From: CAZAXU01 sp964489245
GTDB lineage: Bacteria > Bacteroidota > Bacteroidia > Flavobacteriales > Flavobacteriaceae
Direction: 5' to 3'
Assembly: GCA_964489245.1 (NCBI GenBank)
Contig: CAZAXU010000007.1
Coordinates: forward strand, 1 to 55,615
Length of the DNA stretch: 55,615 bases
Both the position numbers and the translations under genes were made by a program. Under the pieces are notes generated by a model, which did no database searches, was not told where the DNA came from, and saw only the letters and a program-made list of their open reading frames with translations. Shown here piece by piece: positions 50,297-55,615 of the stretch (the stretch's first letter is position 1; every line of letters starts with the position of its first letter).

Positions 50297-51655
50297 TTAT
50301 TGTTCTCCGAGTATATTTTCTAAAGCGATTTTTTTATTGATGATATCAATGATTGATTGCAAATATTGTTGCTGACTCTGATATAATTGCATGCGAGCTT
50401 GATTGAGCTGAAAACTATTGCCTACGCCTTCTTTGAATTTAATGACTTCTTTGTTTTCAATTTTTTCTGCCAGTTTCAAATTGTCTTTGGCTATTTCATA
50501 GTTTTTAAATGAATGTTCATATTCATTTTTCATTTTGTTAAATTGTAATCTCAATTGTTTTTCCTTCTCACTTATATCAATTTGAGCATTTTCAAATTCC
50601 AATTTGGCTTGTTTGACTCTGGCAGTACGCCCGAGGCTGCTAAAAATAGGAATATTGATATTAATTCCGAATAAAGATTGCTCGTACCAAGCCTGATTAT
50701 TGTCAAAAAATTTAAAATCGTTGTTATAGGCATTTTTTCCATAATTGACAAAGGCGGCAATGGTGGGCAGCGCCTTACTTTTTTCATATTTAATTTGTAA
50801 CTTTTTTGCCTTGAGTTGATTTTTAGAAATTTGAAAATCAATATTATTGTCCACATTGAAATCAGAAGATAACAAGTTCAATTGCATTCCTTTTTCCTTT
50901 AGGCTTTCTATTGTATCGGTAAGCACCAACTCATCGTCTGTTTTTTTTCCTAGGGTGAAGTTGAGCATTTCATAAGACACATTTTTCATGCGTTGCATAT
51001 AATCAACTTGATTTTTAAGATTTGCCAGTGTAATTTGAAGTTGTTCCACATCGGTTTCTTCCACCAATCCGTTTTGATGCATTTGTTTTACCTCAAATAA
51101 ATTTTGTTCGACGGTTTTGATATTTTTTTGCAGAATTTTGATGCTTTCTTCTGTTAAGAGAGCATTTCCGTAAGCGTTAACAACAGCTTCTTTGACTTTT
51201 TGTTTTGTTTTGACAGCAGCATTTTCAGAAATTTTCTTATAGGTTCTGGATGATTGCAATCCGACGAGATATGATCCGCTGAAAATCAATTGTTTTAGCG
51301 TTGCAGACCATTTCATGTTTTGTTCTGTTCCGAATTTAACCGGCTTATAAGTTCCCGGTTGTGCATGCGGATTGAATATTTTTGCAGGCAACAGCTGAAC
51401 GGGTTGTTCAATAAATTTTTGATAAGAAGCCGTTCCATCAATCTGGGGGAATCCCATTGATGTGGTTTCCCACACCTTTTTCTTTGCTTTTAATACATTG
51501 TTTTGTGCTTTTTTAATATTGGCATTGTTTTCTAAAGCATAATTGATTGCATCTTCTAAACTAAAGCCGGAAACCGGTTTAGGTTCTTGTGCTTTAACCG
51601 AATTGGCAACAAACAATAGGATAAAGATATATTTTATTTTATTCATTATATTCAT
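50297..51655 (-). CDS. TolC-family outer-membrane efflux channel
   Basis: The 452-residue protein has a signal peptide (cleavage after VKAQ; starts at 51655 or 51646) and the OEP repeats of the TolC family: FSLEDAINYALENNANIKKAQN (27-48), NAYGNALLTEESIKILQKN in the first coiled hairpin, FQLNQARMQLYQSQQQYLQS and DIINKKIALENILG in the second. Strands such as SLFGININIPIFS supply the barrel. It forms the outer-membrane exit duct of the pump. It follows tetR by 24 nt and precedes the adaptor gene by 19 nt. Confidence 0.94.
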   Translation of the reverse strand: MNIMNKIKYIFILLFVANSVKAQEPKPVSGFSLEDAINYALENNANIKKAQNNVLKAKKKVWETTSMGFPQIDGTASYQKFIEQPVQLLPAKIFNPHAQPGTYKPVKFGTEQNMKWSATLKQLIFSGSYLVGLQSSRTYKKISENAAVKTKQKVKEAVVNAYGNALLTEESIKILQKNIKTVEQNLFEVKQMHQNGLVEETDVEQLQITLANLKNQVDYMQRMKNVSYEMLNFTLGKKTDDELVLTDTIESLKEKGMQLNLLSSDFNVDNNIDFQISKNQLKAKKLQIKYEKSKALPTIAAFVNYGKNAYNNDFKFFDNNQAWYEQSLFGININIPIFSSLGRTARVKQAKLEFENAQIDISEKEKQLRLQFNKMKNEYEHSFKNYEIAKDNLKLAEKIENKEVIKFKEGVGNSFQLNQARMQLYQSQQQYLQSIIDIINKKIALENILGEQ

Positions 51656-51679
51656 TTTTTAGTTTAAGAACTCAAGTTT

Positions 51680-52273
51680 CTATAAATTCATTTCTTTTAA
51701 TTTTTTACGTCCTTTTTTTGTAGATATCCCCTGCAAAAACATGTTCAAGAACATGTCTAAAGTCTTTTGGCGATTAAATTGTTCCGGCGGAAATAAATCG
51801 GGGTTCATAAGATTTAGGGTATTGCTGAAATACATTCGTTTGATAAACTCTTTATCCAAATCTTTTTTATAGTAACCTGATTTAATACCCTTATTCAAAT
51901 TATGTTCAAGGCATTCCATGACACTTTTAAACTTGCGTTCCTCCAGTTGTTTTGCTATTTCAGGGTAGTATTTTTTTAGTTGATGGTGGGGAGACAAGTC
52001 TGATTTGCTGAGCATGTCTTTCACAATATTTTTTATGTGTAATAATTCCTCATACGGATTGAGTTTCATCAAACAAACTTGGTCAATTTGAGTTTGAATC
52101 TGATCAAAAATAGAATCAACAGTTTGCTTGACCAAGTCGGTTTTGTTTTCAAAATATTGATAGATTGTTTTTTTAGAAATTCCCAGTTCTTGGGCAATTT
52201 GATCCATGGTTACATTTCTTATTCCGTATTTGAAATGTAATTCCGCCGATTTTTGAATGATTTTTTCTTTCAT
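51680..52273 (-). CDS. TetR-family regulator of the efflux operon
   Basis: The ATG at 52273 gives 197 residues; a longer frame to 52426 would place the promoter inside the gene. The N-terminal helix-turn-helix is typical (MKEKIIQKSAELHFKYGIRN, MDQIAQELGISKKTIYQYF, about 1-50). The ligand domain is variable. First gene of tetR-tolC-adaptor-RND, so autoregulation of the whole operon is likely, supported by a palindrome overlapping its promoter. Inducer unknown. Confidence 0.94.
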   Translation of the reverse strand: MKEKIIQKSAELHFKYGIRNVTMDQIAQELGISKKTIYQYFENKTDLVKQTVDSIFDQIQTQIDQVCLMKLNPYEELLHIKNIVKDMLSKSDLSPHHQLKKYYPEIAKQLEERKFKSVMECLEHNLNKGIKSGYYKKDLDKEFIKRMYFSNTLNLMNPDLFPPEQFNRQKTLDMFLNMFLQGISTKKGRKKLKEMNL

Positions 52274-52303
52274 AATAATAAGCTTGCCTGTTAATTTAAA
52301 GCG

Positions 52304-52334
52304 CAAAGATACGTTGGAAACTTTTAATACGCAA
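52304..52334 (-). promoter_or_regulatory. Promoter of the efflux operon
   Basis: On the minus strand TTG (52334-52332), N20, TATCTTTG (52311-52304) matches the Bacteroidota consensus fully, 31 nt before the tetR start. Confidence 0.75.
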
Positions 52335-52343
52335 TAAGTTTCC
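52316..52343. promoter_or_regulatory. TetR operator candidate
   Basis: GGAAACTT-N12-AAGTTTCC (arms 52316-52323 and 52336-52343) is an 8-bp perfect inverted repeat, extended to TTGG/CCcAA on both sides. One arm lies in the promoter spacer and the other just beyond the -33 TTG, so bound repressor would block polymerase. Confidence 0.6.
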
Positions 52344-52530
52344 CAAGTATTTTTGGTTAAAATTTTGTTAAGCTTGACGAATTTCTTGTAAAATGCTGGG
52401 CAATAACATTTTGCAATTCTAAGCAAAAAGTAAATGGTTAATAATTATGTTGATAAATCAGCGGATATGATGATGATGATAAGAGATAATTGGTTTAATT
52501 TTATTCGGTTTTATAAATAATTACAAAGTT

Positions 52531-53808
52531 ATGGTTGATGCTTTATTAGGATTACAGTGGGGCGACGAGGGCAAAGGAAAAATTGTCGATGTTTTTGCCC
52601 GAAAATATGATATTATCGCTCGTTTTCAAGGTGGCGCCAATGCCGGTCACACTTTGATTTTTGATGGGAACAAACATGTGCTGCACACAATCCCGTCAGG
52701 TATTTTCACGGATGGGGTTACGAATATTGTGGGCAATGGCGTAGTGATAGATCCGGTTAGTGTAAAAAAAGAATTGGATAGTTTAAAAAAATATAAAATA
52801 GATTTTAAGAGAAAATTGCTTATTTCTCGTAAAGCTCATATTACACTTCCCACACATCGTTTGATTGATGCGGCGAGTGAAACCGCTAAAGGCAAAGCAA
52901 AAATTGGTTCCACATTGAAAGGCATTGGTCCGACTTATATGGATAAAACCGGACGAAACGGTTTACGTGTGGGAGATTTTGAATTGCCTGACTGGAAAGA
53001 AAAGTACAGAAAATTAAGAAATAAGCATTTGAAACTCATCGATTTTTATAATGTTGATATTCAATTTGATTTGGAAGAATTGGAGAAAGAATTTTTTGCC
53101 GGTGTCAGGGCTTTAAAGCATCTTACTTTTATCGATAGTGATGTGTATATTGATCAAGCCTTGAAATCGGGAAAAACCATTTTAGCCGAGGGAGCACAAG
53201 GTTCGTTATTGGATGTTAATTTTGGAACTTATCCGTATGTGACTTCATCGACAACCACGGCAGCCGGAGTGAGTATCGGTTTGGGCATTGCTCCTAAGAA
53301 AGTAGGTAAGGTTTTTGGTGTTTTCAAAGCTTATACCACGCGTGTTGGTTCCGGTCCTTTTCCGACAGAACTGTTTGACGAAGCCGGTGCCGTTATGGCA
53401 AAAGTGGGCAATGAGTTTGGCGCAACAACAGGACGCCCGCGTCGTTGTGGTTGGCTGGATTTGGTTGCTTTAAAATATGCAGTGGATATCAATGGAGTGG
53501 ATGAGTTAATGATGATGAAAAGTGATGTTCTATCAGGTTTTGATACGATAAAAGTGGCAACATCTTATGATTTCAGAGGAGAAAAAACACAACACTTGCC
53601 TTTTAATATCGATGATAAAAATGTAAAACCCATTTATACGGAATTGTCAGGATGGCATCAAGACCTTACCGGTATTACCGATGAAGAGCATTTGCCTAAA
53701 AACTTAAAGGATTATATTCATTTTATAGAGAAATTTGTAGAAGTGCCGATTACGATTGTTTCTGTTGGTCCGGACAGAAAACAGACGATTTCAATGAAAG
53801 TTAAATGA
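52531..53808 (+). CDS. purA: Adenylosuccinate synthetase
   Basis: The 425-residue GTP-dependent enzyme joins aspartate to IMP, the first step from IMP to AMP. It has the P-loop-like QWGDEGKGKIVD (9-20), GGANAGHTLIF with the active-site His (about 38-48), STLKGIGPTYMDKTGRNGLR, EGAQGSLLDVNFGTYPYVTSS, TRVGSGPFPTEL, and the GTP loop GATTGRPRRCGWLDLV. The start is canonical. It converges on purB, which catalyses the next step, 41 nt apart. Confidence 0.97.
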   Translation: MVDALLGLQWGDEGKGKIVDVFARKYDIIARFQGGANAGHTLIFDGNKHVLHTIPSGIFTDGVTNIVGNGVVIDPVSVKKELDSLKKYKIDFKRKLLISRKAHITLPTHRLIDAASETAKGKAKIGSTLKGIGPTYMDKTGRNGLRVGDFELPDWKEKYRKLRNKHLKLIDFYNVDIQFDLEELEKEFFAGVRALKHLTFIDSDVYIDQALKSGKTILAEGAQGSLLDVNFGTYPYVTSSTTTAAGVSIGLGIAPKKVGKVFGVFKAYTTRVGSGPFPTELFDEAGAVMAKVGNEFGATTGRPRRCGWLDLVALKYAVDINGVDELMMMKSDVLSGFDTIKVATSYDFRGEKTQHLPFNIDDKNVKPIYTELSGWHQDLTGITDEEHLPKNLKDYIHFIEKFVEVPITIVSVGPDRKQTISMKVK

Positions 53809-53849
53809 TTTTTTGACGGGGCAAAATATCATCACTCACTAGGTCTTGT

Positions 53850-55184
53850 TTAGATTCCCGTATAATTCTGTGGTGTAATTTGTCGTAGCTCGTCTTTTAT
53901 GGCTTCGGATACATCAAGTTTCTCTATAAATTCTGCTATGGATTGTTTTGTAATCCGGTTATTTGTTCGGGTTAATTCTTTCAAGGTCTCATATGGATTG
54001 GGATAGTTTTCACGACGCAAGATAGTTTGAATGGCTTCGGCAACCACAGCCCAATTGTTTTCCAAGTCTTTGTCGATAGTCGTTTTGTTGAGTAATAATT
54101 TATTTAAGCCTTTTAATGTGGAAGCAAATCCTATCAATGAATGGGCAAACGGAACGCCTATATTTCTGGTTACGGTAGAATCTGTTAAGTCTCTTTGTAA
54201 GCGTGAAACGGGCAATTTGGCGGCTAAATGTTCAAATATAGCATTGGCAACTCCTATATTTCCTTCGGAATTTTCAAAATCAATCGGGTTGACTTTATGT
54301 GGCATAGCCGACGAGCCAATTTCTCCTTTTTTGATTTTTTGTTTAAAGTAATTCATTGAAATATAAGTCCATATATCTCTATCCAAATCCAATATTATGG
54401 TATTTATGCGTTTCATTGTATCAAAAAGCGCTGCCAAGTGATCGTAATGTTCTATTTGTGTAGTGGGAAATGAATGATGTAATTTCAAAATATCTTCGAC
54501 AAAATGTTTTCCGAAAGCTTTCCAATTTATATCGGGATAAGCCAAATGATGTGCATTAAAGTTGCCTGTCGCCCCGCCGAATTTAGCGGCAAACGGTATT
54601 TGTTTCAATAATTTGATTTGCTGTTCCAATCTTTCGATGAAAACCATTATTTCTTTACCCAAGCGAGTCGGAGAAGCAGGTTGTCCATGCGTACGCGCCA
54701 GCATAGGAATGCTTTGCCATTCAGCAGATAGTTCCTTGAGTTTATCAATCAACTTTTGAAGTTCTTTCAGGTATACTGCCATTGCATCTTTGACCGATAA
54801 AGGCACTGCTGTATTGTTGATATCTTGTGAAGTCAATCCGAAATGTATAAATTCTTTGTAGTCAGGTAAACCTATCTTATCAAATTGTTGTTTAATAAAA
54901 TATTCGACTGCTTTTACGTCATGATTGGTAATTTTTTCAATGTCTTTGATGTTTTGTGCGTCTTTTAAAGAAAAGTTTTTATAAATATCCCGAAGCTTGT
55001 AGAGTTGTTGATTATCAAGGTTTTGCAATTGCGTAAGTGGTATTTCACACAATGCGATAAAGTATTCTATTTCAACCAAAACACGATATTTTATCAGCGC
55101 ATACTCCGAAAAGTAATTGGTCAATATTTCAACTTTGTTGCGGTAACGTCCGTCTATGGGGGAAATAGCGTATAGTGGGTTCAT
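53850..55184 (-). CDS. purB: Adenylosuccinate lyase
   Basis: The 444-residue enzyme of the fumarase/aspartase superfamily makes AMP and fumarate from adenylosuccinate and also acts on SAICAR. It begins MNPLYAISPIDGRYRNKVE as in E. coli-type PurB, and has FIHFGLTSQDINNTA, MLARTHGQPASPTRLGKE, QIEHYDHLAALFDT and the signature GSSAMPHKVNPIDFENSEGN. Pathway partner purA is convergent on the other side. No strong terminator was found in the 41-nt gap. Confidence 0.97.
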   Translation of the reverse strand: MNPLYAISPIDGRYRNKVEILTNYFSEYALIKYRVLVEIEYFIALCEIPLTQLQNLDNQQLYKLRDIYKNFSLKDAQNIKDIEKITNHDVKAVEYFIKQQFDKIGLPDYKEFIHFGLTSQDINNTAVPLSVKDAMAVYLKELQKLIDKLKELSAEWQSIPMLARTHGQPASPTRLGKEIMVFIERLEQQIKLLKQIPFAAKFGGATGNFNAHHLAYPDINWKAFGKHFVEDILKLHHSFPTTQIEHYDHLAALFDTMKRINTIILDLDRDIWTYISMNYFKQKIKKGEIGSSAMPHKVNPIDFENSEGNIGVANAIFEHLAAKLPVSRLQRDLTDSTVTRNIGVPFAHSLIGFASTLKGLNKLLLNKTTIDKDLENNWAVVAEAIQTILRRENYPNPYETLKELTRTNNRITKQSIAEFIEKLDVSEAIKDELRQITPQNYTGI

Positions 55185-55187
55185 AGT

Positions 55188-55222
55188 GATTAACGATTTC
55201 AGATTAACGATTTCAGATTTCA
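55188..55222. repeat. Short tandem repeat upstream of purB
   Basis: Two exact copies of GATTAACGATTTCA (55188-55201, 55202-55215) are followed by a shorter GATTTCA. They lie between the four-helix-bundle gene stop and the purB start. Probably replication slippage; could change the leader. Confidence 0.7.
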
Positions 55223-55238
55223 GATTTTGATTATATAA

Positions 55239-55607
55239 TTATGCTTTTTTATTTTTACGATTTTTACTGGTTTCAATACTTTTTACAAAAATGGCTATTA
55301 GTTCATTATTCTCTTTAAGCAAAGAATCTGTAAATTGAATATTTGAATTTAATTTTGCTCCTGAAATAATTTTCAGACTGACAAAAGTTTCTCTCAGTTC
55401 TTTAAGCACTATTTGCATTTTATGTATAAAATCATTACTTGATTCTACACTTCTCGCTTCTCCATAATTTAATGGTGCAGACGTGCTACTTCTAATAATT
55501 TGTCCCGATAAATGATTGCCTGCAAAATTATTTTTATTGGTTTTGGTTAATTCTATAATTTGAACAGCAAAATCAATTAATCTTTGCTCTAATTCTTTTG
55601 AATTCAT
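55239..55607 (-). CDS. Four-helix bundle protein (23S rRNA intervening-sequence family)
   Basis: The 122-residue protein matches the small four-helix bundle family first found in 23S rRNA intervening sequences: LEQRLIDFAVQIIELTK (6-22), NHLSGQIIRSSTSAPLNYGE with the conserved R-S-S-x-S-x-x-x-N-x-x-E pattern (about 31-50), FIHKMQIVLKELRETFVSLK and a charged tail rich in Lys. The family forms pentameric bundles in solved structures and its role is unclear. No rRNA is nearby, so this is a free-standing copy. Located before purB on the same strand. Confidence 0.88.
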   Translation of the reverse strand: MNSKELEQRLIDFAVQIIELTKTNKNNFAGNHLSGQIIRSSTSAPLNYGEARSVESSNDFIHKMQIVLKELRETFVSLKIISGAKLNSNIQFTDSLLKENNELIAIFVKSIETSKNRKNKKA

Positions 55608-55615
55608 GTTTATTA

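Noticed and set aside
55188..55222. 14-bp tandem repeat as an iteron or attachment site
   Set aside because: Only two and a half copies, no integrase or replication gene nearby.

Overview
This 55.6 kb window is AT-rich chromosomal DNA of a member of the Bacteroidota, most likely a flavobacterium. The evidence is a type IX secretion (Por) sorting domain protein, a DUF4270 lipoprotein, many Ala-Gln signal peptides and SCKK-type lipoboxes, LytTR/LytS signalling, a tyrosyl-radical NrdAB, and repeated promoters of the Bacteroidota form TTG-N17-23-TAnnTTTG with no clear Shine-Dalgarno sequences. I see no tRNA, rRNA, CRISPR array, insertion sequence or phage gene. The content is mostly ordinary chromosome with several accessory envelope genes.

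Layout. 1-5300: the tail of a plus-strand gene, a small outer-membrane barrel, then a minus-strand run of five exported proteins (OmpA-like, lipocalin-like, a helical protein, two lipoproteins with near-duplicate leaders). 5.6-7.9 kb: a LytTR response regulator and LytS-type kinase, divergent from that run. 8.0-9.5 kb: an ECF sigma operon with a membrane protein and a periplasmic helical protein. 9.7-20.2 kb (plus): membrane pyrophosphatase, penicillin-acylase-family hydrolase, DUF58 protein, etfBA, a bifunctional-nuclease-family protein, a small membrane protein and two surface-glycan-type genes. 20.2-29.1 kb: DUF4270 lipoprotein and an isolated GT5 N-domain (minus), divergent from panC, an ABC ATPase, dusB, panD, a flippase-like membrane protein, radA and a lipoprotein nuclease. 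29.2-33.0 kb (minus): nrdB and nrdA. 33.4-38.4 kb: glutaryl-CoA-dehydrogenase-type enzyme, exonuclease III, an outer-membrane barrel, an OB-like lipoprotein and a seven-repeat T9SS protein. 38.5-45.4 kb: a giant alpha-2-macroglobulin divergent from a YD-like lipoprotein. 45.4-52.3 kb (minus): a tetR-tolC-adaptor-RND efflux operon. 52.5-55.6 kb: purA, convergent purB and a four-helix-bundle protein.

How genes work together. purA and purB make the two steps from IMP to AMP. panC and panD supply pantothenate. nrdA and nrdB form one reductase. etfBA can accept electrons from acyl-CoA dehydrogenases such as the one at 33.4 kb. The efflux operon is a complete tripartite pump with its own repressor, whose probable operator lies inside the promoter. 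The LytTR/LytS pair and the OmpA-led run share one intergenic region, which suggests regulation but does not prove it.

The strongest unusual signals are a LysM domain fused to the efflux adaptor, a palindrome made of two back-to-back -7 elements between the GT5-like gene and panC, palindromic operator candidates at tetR, etfBA and the macroglobulin/lipoprotein pair, an apparently leaderless panD, and a macroglobulin carrying a SusC-like 'DEVTVSGY' segment. Two of the three 100-N gaps are flanked by exact 55-bp duplications and look like unmerged contig overlaps rather than missing DNA. I did not find one clearly new defence or biosynthetic system.
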